DNA of 64,000 nt from DATJGR01 sp963780795 (GCA_963780795.1 CAWADH010000014.1:1-64000); one strand, 5' to 3'. Positions 1 through 10,032 are shown, counted from the stretch's first letter. Notes: a model not told the origin generated them from the letters alone. Translations and numbers: made by a program.

Positions 1-666
1 CGAGCTGCTTCTTGATCACGCCTGCATAACCGATACGCGGATGCGGGATTGACGCCATGTCTGGCGGCTCTTCGACCGGCGTCGAGAAGAGTCGAAAGTC
101 CACGCCGTTAGGCACGAGCGCGGTCCGTTGATTGACGCCACCCTTCTTCTTCAGCAAGGCGTGCGAATGGACGATGACCTGATCGACTCGGCGCAGCAGA
201 TTTGTCTCGCGCACCGAGTTGGGCTGGTCGTCGTCGGAGAAGCTGTATTCGTCGTCGATGTGGTAGCAACTGAAATCGTGCGGAACGAGGTCGAGCGCAT
301 CTGCGAATTCGTCGCGCCAGATATAGAGTGCGATCCGCGTGGCTCCCCGGGCAACAAGGCGCTTTCGTGCCAGGGAGAGTCTCGACTTTAGACTGAGAGC
401 GCTGAACCAACCGGGGCGATGAAAATTTGGATGTCGCCAGCCGGTGGTCAAGACGTCCATCGAAGGGCTAGCTTCGACCACCGATCGGTGGCGAGGAAGC
501 TCTGCCCGGACGGCTTGAAAAACTCGCGCCAGTTGCGAGGCGGCTCTACCCATACCACCGGATAGTACTTCGCCAGACGTTCCAGTACGTGATGCCGGAC
601 CGTCACGATGCCGCCCCAGTCATCCGGTACCAATGCGATGATTCCGAGGGAGCGGTCAGCAGCCAT
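1..666 (-). CDS. Glycosyltransferase, GT-B type (partial, frameshifted)
   Basis: The gene runs off the left edge. From the ATG at 666 the protein begins with LGIIALVPDDWGG, a usual opening for a GT-B glycosyltransferase of capsule or exopolysaccharide assembly. A one-base slip near 465 breaks the frame; the second frame continues through WRDEFADALDLVPHDFSCYH to a PNGVD motif at about 98-112, then PRIGYAGVI, the start of the nucleotide-sugar-binding lobe. The start lies 4 nt after the upstream flavoprotein stop, so it is the last visible gene of the sugar operon. Donor and acceptor cannot be read from sequence. Confidence 0.75.
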
Positions 667-670
667 TCAG

Positions 671-1986
671 TTACACACGACAGGCCAAGGCTTTCTCAGC
701 CGCGCGCTCGCCGCTGATGAAACTCTCGTCCGTCCACATGTAGCCCCAGTCGCCATACCGACCGCAGTACGCAATGCCGATGTCCTCAAGATATCCATGC
801 ACCTCTGGCAATGGCGTCAGCACGATCCAGATCGAAGATCACGTTTGCATACTCGATGACCCGAGCGTGCCGCGTCAGGATTCGATCGGTCTCACGCAGC
901 AGTCCGCACTTCTTCAGATCGGCGATCACGCGATCGATGCAGAGCTCTCGGGCGCATGGTCGAGCGGACGATACTTCTTCGAGTAATACACCTCCGCCTG
1001 AATGCTGCCGCAGCCGCGAGGCACGTTCGTCGCGGACAACATGTGCGGGAAGCTCAGACGCGTGAAGCTGATGTCCTCGTCGTAGAAGTACGTCATTTGC
1101 GACTCTGATAGATCGTCGCGGTCGATGCCGACGTTGACCAGCACGCAGGTCGAACAGGCGAGTCGTTGCGACGCATCGACGACGTCTTGCGGCGCGCCTT
1201 TGATCATCGGCACGAGATCGGGCAGTGCGATCGACGATACGAGCGCCTGAATATTCTGTCGTCGATGCCGTTGGCAAATCGCAGTGTCTTCTGCTTCGGA
1301 TCGATCGCCACCAACTTGTGGTTGAGCTTCAGATCCGCGAGCTCCGGAAATTCACGCAGATACGAAAGAAAACCATCCTGCGTCGGGTAGCGGAAGTTCG
1401 AGATGTAGTGCGTCTCCGGTTTCCACGGTGCGAGCGCGCCCTTCAGCAACTCGTCCAGGCTCGGACGATACATGCGCGGTCCGAGCCAGTCGGTACTCAT
1501 GTTGCTCGCGGTCGTCAGATGGTATTTGCGCGTGTACTGCATCGGAAACAACTCGGCGAACTTGCGTCCGTAGCTCGCGATCAGCCAATCCTCGTAGTTC
1601 GCGATCGGTCGTTCCGGTGCGTTCTGCTCTGCGACGAAGTCCTTGATGATCTCGACGATCAGATCGCGCGGAAGTGCGTTCAGATGCAGTTGCACGGGGT
1701 GCGTCACCCAGTGGCCGCGCCAGTAGTTGTTGAGATTGATCTGAACCGATTCGTATTTCTGGTCGACGTTCTTTGCCAACAAGTCCTGGATGCGGGGATC
1801 CTTCGTGAAGGAGATGTGTGGTCCGAGGTCGAACAGAAAGCCGTTCTCGTCTCGGAACGATGCTGTGTGCCCGCCAAAGTAGGCGCTCTGTTCGTAGACG
1901 ACGGGCCGGAGTCCGGTCTCTGCGTTGAGGTGACTGGCAGCGCCAAATCCGGCCATGCCGCTACCGAGTACCACTATTTCTGCCAA
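671..1986 (-). CDS. UDP-galactopyranose-mutase-like FAD-dependent oxidoreductase (frameshifted)
   Basis: The protein opens with the FAD/NAD Rossmann motif VLGSGMAGFGAASHL, followed by YFGGHTASF and LFDLGPHISF, as in UDP-galactopyranose mutase and related amine-oxidase-fold enzymes of polysaccharide operons. The start is a TTG with GGAG 8 nt upstream. At least three slips (about 1205-1265, near 940, near 813) scatter the C-terminal half over several frames; the pieces GAPQDVVDASQRLACSTCV, DRVIADLKKCGLL and DWGYMWTDESFISGERA follow in order up to the TAA at 671. The FAD family is clear, but a mutase role is only inferred from context. Confidence 0.7.
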
Positions 1987-2069
1987 CTTGGATTCTCCAG
2001 GTGCGATCTCTGTCTGAGCTTAGGCCGGTCACTCGCTGGTCGCCGACGCCGGCGTCACAAAGCGAACGG

Positions 2070-3440
2070 TTATTCCATACTCGCGAGGCGCCGCAATTGG
2101 CGTTCGTGCGCCGAATCACGCGTGGCCGTCGGCCAGCGCTGTTGTTGCTCCATCCACAACTCGTCGCTGAGGCGCGTTGCCGGCAGTTTGACGTCGTCGA
2201 ACCCGACGACAGCATCTTTGCGGATATCGCGAATCAAAACGCAGTCTTCAGACAGCGCGATGGGCAGCGCGTTGGTGGCGCGCGCGGTTGCGTGATTGTC
2301 GATCAATCCATATGCGCAAAAGCCACCAACCCCATCGAGGCGCGTTCCGGCTTTCAAATCTTGTTTCGCGACGGTGACCACTTCGCACGATGGTCCCGAA
2401 ATGGGCGCCACGGTCGGGTCGGCGTGAATCACAGCGCGCGCGATCGTTGAAGGCAGTTGGATGTGCGGCAGATGGAACGGCGTGTAAAACACGTAGAACG
2501 GACCGTCGCCCAGCTTGTAATACGCGAGCTGCGTCTTCTTGTGAGGATTCTCTTCGTGAACAACGACAAAGGCGCCGGTGTGAGGTGATGCGCCAACCGA
2601 GTAGTCGACGATTCCGCCGTCGAGCATCGCTTCTGCTGGCAGCAGCTTTGCCAATTCTCTGACGTACCCGCAATTGGGGCCGTACATGCCGCGGCGAGCG
2701 ACACCGAAGCCGGTTGCATTCGCGAGCACGGCCGTCTCCATCGACAGCTTGGTGGCGTCGGCAAACGACGTCACCTTCTTCACATCCTGGTCGTGCTTCG
2801 CCGCGAACTCGCGTTGCGTTTCCGGCGTGCGGTAGTAATCCACCATACCTTTGATGTTGCCGGCCGCGACGGGGCGCAGCCCGACGGCCTGAACGTAACG
2901 GAACAAGGTCATCGCGACGCCGGGCTCGTCGCCGTCGGTATGCGTCAACACCACGCCAGCTTCGTCCGCCTTGGTTTTGAGTATCGGTCCGATCAAGGAA
3001 TCGAGCTCTGCGTTCACCAATACGACGTGCTTGCGGTGCTTGAATGCATCGAGCGCGACACTTGCGGCGAAATCCACGGTCCCTGTCACCTCGACGATCA
3101 GGTCGATCGACTCGCAGCGGGTCAACACAGTGAAATCGTCAGTAAGGACAGGTACTCCGCGCGCGATCTTGGCATCGGCATCGCGAACGGTCTCCACAGC
3201 GGCCCATTCGTTGATGCCAGCCTCGACGTATGCGCGTTCGGCGTGTGCAATGGTTCGATTCGACATCGCAACGAGTCGAATACCCGGTACCGGCGTGCCG
3301 AGCTGCAATGCAATTGCGCGCCCGGTGGCGCCCGCCCCAACAACACCGACTCGTATCTGGCGAGCTTGTCCTTCGAGTTTTCGCAGCACGCTGTAGACAG
3401 CCATGTTCTCGTTGGGGTTTATCAAGAGTTCATTTCGCAT
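2070..3440 (-). CDS. NAD(P)-binding oxidoreductase with C-terminal SAF domain
   Basis: This 456-residue protein has a homoserine-dehydrogenase-like Rossmann domain (IRVGVVGAGATGRAIALQL, about residues 29-47) and a SAF-like region near residues 365-390 (VAKQDLKAGTRLDGVGGF). Proteins of this build are frequent in lipopolysaccharide and capsule clusters, where they are thought to act on sugar or acyl precursors; the reaction is not established. The ATG at 3440 is preceded by GAGGAG and overlaps the upstream epimerase by 11 bp, which indicates translational coupling. The frame is intact, unlike most of its neighbours. Confidence 0.8.
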   Translation of the reverse strand: MRNELLINPNENMAVYSVLRKLEGQARQIRVGVVGAGATGRAIALQLGTPVPGIRLVAMSNRTIAHAERAYVEAGINEWAAVETVRDADAKIARGVPVLTDDFTVLTRCESIDLIVEVTGTVDFAASVALDAFKHRKHVVLVNAELDSLIGPILKTKADEAGVVLTHTDGDEPGVAMTLFRYVQAVGLRPVAAGNIKGMVDYYRTPETQREFAAKHDQDVKKVTSFADATKLSMETAVLANATGFGVARRGMYGPNCGYVRELAKLLPAEAMLDGGIVDYSVGASPHTGAFVVVHEENPHKKTQLAYYKLGDGPFYVFYTPFHLPHIQLPSTIARAVIHADPTVAPISGPSCEVVTVAKQDLKAGTRLDGVGGFCAYGLIDNHATARATNALPIALSEDCVLIRDIRKDAVVGFDDVKLPATRLSDELWMEQQQRWPTATRDSAHERQLRRLASME

Positions 3441-3984
3441 GGTCGGCTCTCCTCGTCGTTTCGATGCGTGGCCAACTTCGGTCCTGTTCGGAAACTATCG
3501 AAACCGACGTCGGCCAGGCAATGTCTAACGCTGGGTCGTTGTATGGGGCGCCTCGCGCGCAATCGGGCGCATAAAACGCGGATGTCAGATAATAGATGTC
3601 AGTATCGTCTTCGAGTGTCAAACAACCATGCGCACATCGCTCGGGGATGTACAGCATCTTCCCGTTCTCTGCGCTCAGACACGTTCCGTACCATTGAAGA
3701 AACGTAGGCGACTCCGGACGCAGGTCGACCACTACGTCAAACAGCGATCCGCGCGTACACCGTACCAGCTTCGCTTCCAACGCGGGCGACACTTGGTAAT
3801 GGAGGCCACGCAGCGTTCCGCGATGTCGGCTGAAAACGCTGTTTGCCTGGAGCGGCACAAAGTCAATGCCATGCGCAGCAAAATCGCGTGAGCACCAGGC
3901 GCGTGCAAGTTGCCCGCGCGCATCGGCGTGCGGGGTAGGGCTCACCACCCATGCACCAGCAACGCTGCATTGCTCGAACTTCAT
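3430..3984 (-). CDS. dTDP-4-dehydrorhamnose 3,5-epimerase family protein (RmlC-like)
   Basis: This 184-residue cupin has the family length and the RmlC active-site segments: LRGLHYQ near residue 60 with the catalytic His, CTRGSLFDVVVDLR, and IPERCAHGCLTLEDDTDIYY with the cupin metal-site-like histidine. RmlC enzymes epimerise C3 and/or C5 of 4-keto-6-deoxy sugar nucleotides. It lies between a CDP-glucose 4,6-dehydratase and a SAF oxidoreductase, so the substrate is probably a CDP-4-keto-6-deoxyhexose rather than the dTDP sugar in the family name. Substrate assignment is inference from the neighbours. Confidence 0.85.
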   Translation of the reverse strand: MKFEQCSVAGAWVVSPTPHADARGQLARAWCSRDFAAHGIDFVPLQANSVFSRHRGTLRGLHYQVSPALEAKLVRCTRGSLFDVVVDLRPESPTFLQWYGTCLSAENGKMLYIPERCAHGCLTLEDDTDIYYLTSAFYAPDCARGAPYNDPALDIAWPTSVSIVSEQDRSWPRIETTRRADHAK

Positions 3985-4036
3985 GCTGTGAGTTCCGCGC
4001 TGCAGTCGAAGGATCCGATGCTCCGCGTCGGACGCA

Positions 4037-5140
4037 TCACTTCGACGCCTCCGCCAATCGGCACTCGTACTCTTCGATCTGAGCGACGCTGAAGGCGCGA
4101 ATATTCGTCGGGTCCGAAGCGTATGAGCGATACCAGTCCGCTACCTTCTCCAGCGACTCAAAAACATTCCAACAAGGCCGCCAGCCGAGTTTCCAGATTG
4201 CCTTGTCTATGCAGAGCCTAAGGACGTTGGCTTCGGGCGGCTGGCTCTTGTCGGATGCGTCAACGTACTCACCGCGACCCCAACATGCGATGAAATGCTC
4301 CACCACCTTGTACACAGGGAGTTCGTTCCCCGGAAGAGGACCGATGTTCCAACTCGAGCAATAGTTGTGCGCGTCGTTGCCGAGCAGCTTGGCCCCAATC
4401 GTCAGATAGCCGCTCAGGCATTGCAGGACGTGTTGCCACGGCCGCAGTGCATTGGGGCTGCGGATGCGAATGGGGCTGTTTGCTTCGAGCGATTTGACGA
4501 CGTCGACAATGAGTGCGTCCTTGGTCCAATCGCCGCCACCGATGACGTTTCCTGCTCGAGCCGTCGCGAGCCGAACGCCGTGGGTACTCAGCTTATGGGT
4601 TGGGAAGAACGAGTGACGGTAGCTTCGAATTGCCAGTTCGGCGGCGCCTTTGCTTCCGCCGTAGGGGTCGTGTTCACCCATTGCGTCGTCTTCCCGGTAC
4701 CCCCAAACCTGTTCGACGTTCTCGTAGCACTTGTCGCTCGTGATCATCAGCGCGGCCACGGGCTTGCCAAGCTTCCTGATCGCATCCAGTACGCTGATCG
4801 TTCCCATGACATTGATGTCGAAGGTCTCTCGCGGAATCTCGTAGCTCGTGCGCACCACACTCTGTGCTGCCAGGTGAATGACGAGATCGGGGTCGGCCTC
4901 TCGCATCGCTGCTTCCAGGCGGGCACTGTCGCGAATATCGCCTTCATGGTGCGCAACTAGGCAAGACTCGACATTCGCGATAGCGAAATGGCTCGGTTTG
5001 CTCGGGGGCGGAAGCGCGTAGCCGGTGACGTGCGCGCCGAGGTGGTGCAGCCACATCGTCATCCAGGTGCCCTTAAAACCGGTATGACCCGTCAGAAAGA
5101 CGCGTTTTCCGTGGAAGACCCTTTCGCGAGCAAATTGCAT
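4037..5140 (-). CDS. rfbG: CDP-glucose 4,6-dehydratase
   Basis: This 367-residue extended SDR converts CDP-glucose to CDP-4-keto-6-deoxyglucose. It shows the glycine motif TGHTGFKGTWMTMWL at the N-terminus, VIHLAAQSVVRTSYE, the catalytic region ITSDKCYEN and YxxxK (DPYGGSKGAAE), and the family pattern GNVIGGGDW followed by RPWQHVL. The ATG at 5140 (MQFARERVFHGKRVF) is chosen because the N-terminus then matches the family. The longer reading frame that fuses it to the gene upstream exists only because of a slip there. Together with rfbF it commits glucose-1-phosphate to CDP-deoxyhexose. Confidence 0.93.
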   Translation of the reverse strand: MQFARERVFHGKRVFLTGHTGFKGTWMTMWLHHLGAHVTGYALPPPSKPSHFAIANVESCLVAHHEGDIRDSARLEAAMREADPDLVIHLAAQSVVRTSYEIPRETFDINVMGTISVLDAIRKLGKPVAALMITSDKCYENVEQVWGYREDDAMGEHDPYGGSKGAAELAIRSYRHSFFPTHKLSTHGVRLATARAGNVIGGGDWTKDALIVDVVKSLEANSPIRIRSPNALRPWQHVLQCLSGYLTIGAKLLGNDAHNYCSSWNIGPLPGNELPVYKVVEHFIACWGRGEYVDASDKSQPPEANVLRLCIDKAIWKLGWRPCWNVFESLEKVADWYRSYASDPTNIRAFSVAQIEEYECRLAEASK

Positions 5141-5265
5141 GTCGTGATTCCGTGAATATGCGAGGCGCAATGCCGGTTGAAATGATAGACGAAGCGTTAG
5201 GGCCGCCCGTTCGGAAGTGGATGCATTGTTGTAATAACCATACCTGTTGGTCGGCCCAGGGGCCG

Positions 5266-5935
5266 CTAGATGCCCGTGAATCCGAAGCTCAATTTTCGAC
5301 AATGGAATGCCTCGGCATAGCCGTCGGGCGCTGCACCTTCGAGGCCGCGCAAGCGCATCAGCGCATTGAACAGTTCGGGATCGAACCATGACTTGCTCGA
5401 TTGCGATCCGAAAGTGCTTCAACAGAAGTGCGACTTTTTTGTCCCGCTGTTCCTTCGAGACGGGAACAAAGACGTTGGGGTCACCGAGTCCGCCATCAAA
5501 TTTCGGGATTTCGTATTCGAGGATGAGATGGTTCCGGAACGTGTTCCACGTCAGTTCGCCCACTACTCGATGGTCCTGATGACGATCCTCGAGATGATGC
5601 GTGAAGATTACGTCCGGCGAAAACTCCGTCTTGAGCGCCTCGAACCGCTGCTTAATGTCGCTGAATTGCGCCGGGAAGTGACCGTCTTGATGGTCGAAGA
5701 TCCTAACGGACGAGCTGTCAGCGTCTGACAGGAATGCCTTGGCGCTACTATTTGCTTCGTCTGCACGAACGCCGGTAGCGCCAAAGACCACCCACAGAAT
5801 CTCCGAATGACCTAGTTCGGTTGTGAGTCGCAGCAGTGTCGCGCCGCAGCCGATCTCGATGTCGTCGCTGTGTGCACCCAGCACCAGGACGCGCGTCGGC
5901 CGATGTGGATCGAAGGCTGGCGAGAGGGTGATCAA
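5266..5935 (-). CDS. PIG-L/LmbE family deacetylase (frameshifted)
   Basis: PIG-L proteins are zinc-dependent N-deacetylases of GlcNAc-type sugars. Near the N-terminus are the metal motifs LGAHSDDIEIGCGATLL and, further on, FTHHLEDRHQDHR. After KHFRIA a one-base slip near 5395 is needed; the true C-terminus SSKSWFDPELFNALMRL then ends at the TAG at 5266. The start is uncertain: a TTG at 5935, just after the rfbF stop, gives a sensible N-terminus, and no ATG is near. Lying between rfbF and rfbG, it may deacetylate an amino-sugar intermediate, but this is inferred. Confidence 0.75.
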
Positions 5936-5954
5936 ATTCGAGCTGCTCGGAAGC

Positions 5955-6794
5955 TCAATCGGACGATCGACTAGCGCGTCCGACGCTGTTGTTCGCGTCG
6001 CACGCTCGCGCCTTCGGGTGGTAGCCGTTCCAGACCTGCCACGGTCGTTCGTTGTTGTCGTACATCGCATCCAGTCCGAGCTTGTCCTTCAGCGTGTCCA
6101 TGGACCTCCAGAATCCTTCGTGTTGGTAGGCGCGTAGTTTTTTCGCAGCGATCAGTCGCGTGAACGGTTGCTCGACCAGTTCTTCTCCCTCGTTGATGTA
6201 GTCGAAGATGCTTCGACGAAACGCGAAATAGCCGCCATTCACCCAGAGGTCGGATTCGTTCACCGGCCGGATGGCTGAGACCTGGCCATCCGGGTCGATC
6301 GACACCGTATGGAAGCTCTGTGACGCCTTGACCGCTACAAAGCTACCCACGGCGCCACTCGCGCGAAACGTTTCGAGGTATTGGGGCAACGGCAGGTCTG
6401 AAAGCTGGTCACTGTAGTTGGCGAGGAACGTCTCGTCGCCATCAAGGTAAGGCTTCACTCGAAGCAAGCGCTGACCAATGTTGCTGTCGTTGCCGGTGTC
6501 GACAAACGTAATGCGCCAATCGGAAATATCACTGTCGGCCGGCCGGATTGCGCCGCCCGGTTCCATGGTGAAGGTCCTGGAAATATTGGGGTTGTAGTTG
6601 ACGAAAAAGTCTCGGAGCGCGTTGCCTTTGAATCCCAAACAGAGGATGAACTCCTTGTGACCGTAGTGCGCGTAGTACTTCATCAGGTGCCAGATGATCG
6701 GTCGATCGCCGACGGGTACCAGCGGCTTCGGGATCGTGTCTGAGTATTCCCGTAGCCGGGTGCCCAGGCCGCCGCAAAATAGCACTACCTTCAT
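5955..6794 (-). CDS. rfbF: Glucose-1-phosphate cytidylyltransferase
   Basis: This nucleotidyltransferase makes CDP-glucose from CTP and glucose-1-phosphate. The N-terminus MKVVLFCGGLGTRLREYSD is the pyrophosphorylase signature, followed by IPKPLVPVGDRPIIWHLMK and the cytidylyltransferase-type segment FLANYSDQLSDLPL. The core ends as family members do near YDNNERPWQVWNGYH; the last 20 or so residues are atypical and may reflect a slip before the stop at 5955. It is the first gene of the minus-strand operon that continues with PIG-L and rfbG, and its promoter must lie in the 286-bp divergent gap upstream. Confidence 0.92.
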   Translation of the reverse strand: MKVVLFCGGLGTRLREYSDTIPKPLVPVGDRPIIWHLMKYYAHYGHKEFILCLGFKGNALRDFFVNYNPNISRTFTMEPGGAIRPADSDISDWRITFVDTGNDSNIGQRLLRVKPYLDGDETFLANYSDQLSDLPLPQYLETFRASGAVGSFVAVKASQSFHTVSIDPDGQVSAIRPVNESDLWVNGGYFAFRRSIFDYINEGEELVEQPFTRLIAAKKLRAYQHEGFWRSMDTLKDKLGLDAMYDNNERPWQVWNGYHPKARACDANNSVGRASRSSD

Positions 6795-6865
6795 GGGCGA
6801 TCGACATCAGCGATTTGAACGGTGCGAGATTGTAATCGGGTCAAGCGTACGCCCGTGTTCGCGCC

Positions 6866-6915
6866 TTGTGACCCAACCCCCTGAATGTTGTCGCAAATCC
6901 CGCGTTTGTGACCCA
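6866..6915. promoter_or_regulatory. Direct repeat TTGTGACCCA x2 in divergent intergenic region
   Basis: The 6795-7080 gap separates rfbF (minus) from a secreted protein (plus). It holds two identical 10-mers TTGTGACCCA at 6866-6875 and 6906-6915, exactly 40 bp apart start to start, close to four helical turns. Such spacing suits a pair of binding sites for one regulator. No clear sigma-70 or sigma-54 promoter could be fixed here. Confidence 0.35.
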
Positions 6916-7080
6916 TAGCGCAATTGCCCGAAAGGGCCGAGCCGCGTGGCGCGAAGAGCATGTGTATGCGATCGCACGGTGCATATCGCCGTCCCTGTTT
7001 ATTCTCGGGAGACGCGCGCGCAGGGGATTTGCCATGTCGTTGCGCGCTTGCACGCCAAAACTGGGGAAGAGGTTGAACGA

Positions 7081-8022
7081 ATGACACGTCGCTTCATTTG
7101 GATATTGTTGGTGCTTGCGCTCGCGCCACCTGCTTTTGCAGACCCGGTCTCCGTGCAATGGACTAACCCGACCGCATGCACCGCCGGCTCAGGGGCCTAC
7201 ACCCATTTAGGCGTCAACATCCTGGTCAATGGCGCGTTCGTATCGCTGGTCCAAGGAACCAGCTATGCCGCGACACTGAACAGCGGCGATGTCGTTACGG
7301 CTTCAGCCTGCGGTTACTGCGGCGCGCCGCCGGCCAACGGCGGAGCCTGGTCAGCGCATGGACGCTGCGCGGTGGGAAACGAGAGCGCTGTTTCGAACCC
7401 GGTAACGTATACCTCCACAGGCACTACCACGTCTCCTCCCGTCAATAACGGGAGCGCACCGACCTCACTAACGATTACGCTCGGTGGCGCGGGGACCGCG
7501 CCGCCTGCACAGGAGCTCGACACATTTACGACGATTGGCTCTTCGTGGAGCGCTATCAACACAATTACGGCGTTGACGGTCAGCAATGGCAACGTGCAGT
7601 GCGGCACTCCGGATGTCGATTGCGGCATGATCCGCAACACGACGTGGCCGGCGAACCAATCCAGCACCGTTACCGTTGGCGCCATCGCGACCAACGACGA
7701 AGTGGGTGCTTTTGTACGAGCTACCACTACGCGCATGGGGTACATGTGCAATCAGATGCAGGGTGGTAACGCGGTCATATTCGAGATGAACGGCACGTCA
7801 GCTTGGAATCAACTCGCATCGATCCCCGGCACGCCGCTCGCTGCCGGGGGTACGCTTTCGTGCTCCGCGGTCGGCAACCAGATCACGTTGAAGGTGAACG
7901 GAGTGACGCTGCTCCAGGTAACGAATAGTGCTCATCCGACCGGCGGCCGCCCAGGCATAGCGCTATACGATCCCTCATCTATTTCGCTACGAGTCAGTGA
8001 CTGGCGGGGAGACGCGCTATGA
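7081..8022 (+). CDS. Secreted protein of unknown function
   Basis: The ATG at 7081 is chosen because it follows a GAAGAGG ribosome site and begins a signal peptide (MTRRFIWILLVLALAPPAF, cleavage after AFA-D). The mature protein of about 290 residues starts with a cysteine-containing Ig-like segment (residues 22-115, including CGYCGAPPANGG). After a Thr/Ser/Pro linker, a C-terminal domain of about 180 residues (DTFTTIGSSW to LRVSDWRGDAL) has the look of a LamG/concanavalin-like beta-sandwich. The family was not recognised. It lies between the two halves of the polysaccharide locus, so an extracellular matrix or sugar-binding role is possible. Confidence 0.7.
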   Translation: MTRRFIWILLVLALAPPAFADPVSVQWTNPTACTAGSGAYTHLGVNILVNGAFVSLVQGTSYAATLNSGDVVTASACGYCGAPPANGGAWSAHGRCAVGNESAVSNPVTYTSTGTTTSPPVNNGSAPTSLTITLGGAGTAPPAQELDTFTTIGSSWSAINTITALTVSNGNVQCGTPDVDCGMIRNTTWPANQSSTVTVGAIATNDEVGAFVRATTTRMGYMCNQMQGGNAVIFEMNGTSAWNQLASIPGTPLAAGGTLSCSAVGNQITLKVNGVTLLQVTNSAHPTGGRPGIALYDPSSISLRVSDWRGDAL

Positions 8023-8051
8023 CGACCCAGCGCCTCAATCCGCTTGTTGGG

Positions 8052-9385
8052 TCACCGCGCTCTTCGCTGTCCGACCAGTGAATAGAGCACCGTCATCAAC
8101 CCGGACCATTCGGTGTATTCCTCTGTCGGCACGTTGCTCGTCCTCTTTGTATAGTCTGTGCCGATCGAAATAGACAGATCTCGCCAACGGGTCCAGTCAA
8201 GACGTAACCCGGTACCGTAGTTGTCCTGCGTGTCGTCATCTTTGAAATCGACGGTCCAGTAGTTCGCATACACTCGAGCTCTGAGTGTGGGTCGAGCGCG
8301 CGCCCGATACCCAGCGTCACGCCTTTCGTATTCTGATCGACCTGTGTGGTGTTCGCCGGGTCGGTCTGACCGCTATCGTCGTAGTTCTGATCGCTGAGGT
8401 ACCCGGTGAGATCGATCGTGTTGTGGCCCAGTTGAGTGGATATCCCGACGTCGTGGCTTCGAGGGTATAAGGGGTAGTGACGCCGGAGTTGTCGTTATTG
8501 AATGATTCGCCGAGGCTTGGAATGCCGGCCGTGGCGTTTGGCGGATTGGGACTCAATGGATCGCGAGTAGGATGCGTTGAAAGTGGTCGTTACGCTGGAG
8601 TGCCAGGTGAGGTTGATTCCGCCGGTGGTGCCGCTGACATCGTCGGCGTGTTGCGATTGGTCGAACACCGTGTAGCCGATACTGGAGTCCAACTCGATCA
8701 AGTCGCCAGTGCTGACATATTGCAGATCCGCGGACTTCGAAACGTAGTCGATCGATTGCGAGCTGTCGTAGTTGACGTCACCGTACGAAGCGTTGAGCTG
8801 TATGTGACGCTCCGGGCTGATCGGAACGATATAGGCCACGCTGCCAATCTGCTCTTTGCTGTCGGTATCGGTGCGCTGCGCAGTGACAACTGCATAGTCA
8901 TAGTGAAGGTCGATGGTGTGATCGCTCGGACCGTCGAGCGTCAGCGTGGTGCCTGCGGTCGCCGTGTTAGTGACCTGCTGGTTCGTCGGCACGTCTTGAG
9001 TACGAGCGTCGATCGTTGTCTGGGTGCTGGCATTTTCGAAGTTGAATGTCAGTCGTCGCGCGATCGCTCGCCACGTCAATAGAGCAGTACCTTCGGCTAC
9101 GGTCTGATCGCCGAATGCATCGTCCTGATAGATTTCCCGCATCACGCTGTAGTCTGCGGATGCCGACACAGTCGGCCCTTCGTGCGTAGCATTCACCAAG
9201 ATCTGCGGCGTTTGGATCCATCCGCTTTGTTCGTCGTTGGCGGTCAGTCCCACGTTGTCGGTGTACTCGGCGCCGTAGCCAGCTTGGATGTTCAGTTCGA
9301 CCGCTTGTGCCGAAATACATGCAGCGGCCAACAACAGCGCCGAAGCGCATTGCAATTCGCCGAGGCGGAACAGTGTTCCCCGTCA
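8052..9385 (-). CDS. Outer-membrane beta-barrel protein, PEP-CTERM/EPS-associated type (frameshifted)
   Basis: After a signal peptide (ALLLAAACISAQA, then VELNIQAGYGAEYTDNVGL) the protein is a run of alternating beta-strands such as TVSASADYSVMREIYQDD and HIQLNASYGDVNYDSSQS, as in the outer-membrane protein that accompanies XrtA/PEP-CTERM exopolysaccharide loci. The C-terminal strands YANYWTVDFKDDDTQDNYG and GTDYTKRTSNVPTEEYTEW are in other frames: at least three slips (about 8540, 8420, 8275) are needed. The start is either TTG 9355 or, with one more slip near 9340, ATG 9385, which gives a better signal peptide. The Wza-like gene directly upstream supports an export role. Confidence 0.65.
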
Positions 9386-9409
9386 TCGTGGTGGTCTCCG
9401 TCGGCGGGA

Positions 9410-10021
9410 TCAAAACAATCGCTCGGGCACCGTAATCACGTCGCCCGGCCTGACTGCGAAATTCGTACTCATATCCGCACCGGCCAGTAGACGATCCAAG
9501 CGAATCTTCAAGCGCTCGCCTGAGGCGCGATATAGAACCGTGCCTCCCGGATTTGCGAATTCGTTGACTCCTCCTGACTCCAGCACAACATCGAGTACCG
9601 TCATTCCATTTCGGTACGGCATTGAGCTTGGCTTCTGGACTGCGCCGGTCACTCTGACGCGCGTCAGGTATTCGTTGGTGCCCATTCCGACGACGGTGGT
9701 CGTGACGATGGGATCGCGGATGTATTCGGAGAGTGCCGCCGCAATCAATTTGCTGACCTCTTCCGGCGTGTGGCCGCCGACGACAACATCTCCGGCTACC
9801 GGTACCGTGATCTTACCGTCTGGTCGCACCGTCACCGAGACAGACAGGTCAGCATTTCGGTAAACGTCGACCTTGAGATTGTCGCCGATGCCGATCCGGT
9901 ATTCGGCTACGAAAGCGGGTCCCGAATCGTCCGCGGGCGGGGGCGCAGTTTTGGTGGCACAGGCCACGATGGCCAACACATTGACTGCACTCGCTATCCA
10001 AAATATCGACTTGCGATGCAT
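9410..10021 (-). CDS. Polysaccharide export lipoprotein, Wza/PEP-CTERM EPS type
   Basis: This 203-residue protein has a lipobox-like AIVACATK (Cys about residue 21), a Poly_export domain (YRIGIGDNLKVDVYRNADLS, VTVRPDGKITVPVAGDV) and a following SLBB-like half (VRVTGAVQKPSSMPYRNGMT). Wza-family proteins form the outer-membrane exit for capsule or exopolysaccharide. The short length matches the variant found in PEP-CTERM/exosortase exopolysaccharide loci, which fits the barrel protein 24 bp downstream and the PEP-CTERM gene near 56 kb. The frame is intact. Confidence 0.88.
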   Translation of the reverse strand: MHRKSIFWIASAVNVLAIVACATKTAPPPADDSGPAFVAEYRIGIGDNLKVDVYRNADLSVSVTVRPDGKITVPVAGDVVVGGHTPEEVSKLIAAALSEYIRDPIVTTTVVGMGTNEYLTRVRVTGAVQKPSSMPYRNGMTVLDVVLESGGVNEFANPGGTVLYRASGERLKIRLDRLLAGADMSTNFAVRPGDVITVPERLF

Positions 10022-10032
10022 TGTTACCCCAA

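Noticed and set aside
1225..2295. Long plus-strand frame of 356 codons
   Set aside because: It is antisense to the FAD oxidoreductase and SAF oxidoreductase genes, shows no motif and has composition typical of GC-rich shadow frames.
4037..6070. Single 677-residue protein joining PIG-L and CDP-glucose dehydratase
   Set aside because: The joining region is unnatural sequence created by a slip near 5395; the PIG-L tail continues in another frame to its own stop at 5266 and the dehydratase has its own ATG at 5140.
6946..7080. 45-residue N-terminal extension of the secreted protein
   Set aside because: It would bury the signal peptide; ATG 7081 has a ribosome site and directly starts the signal sequence.
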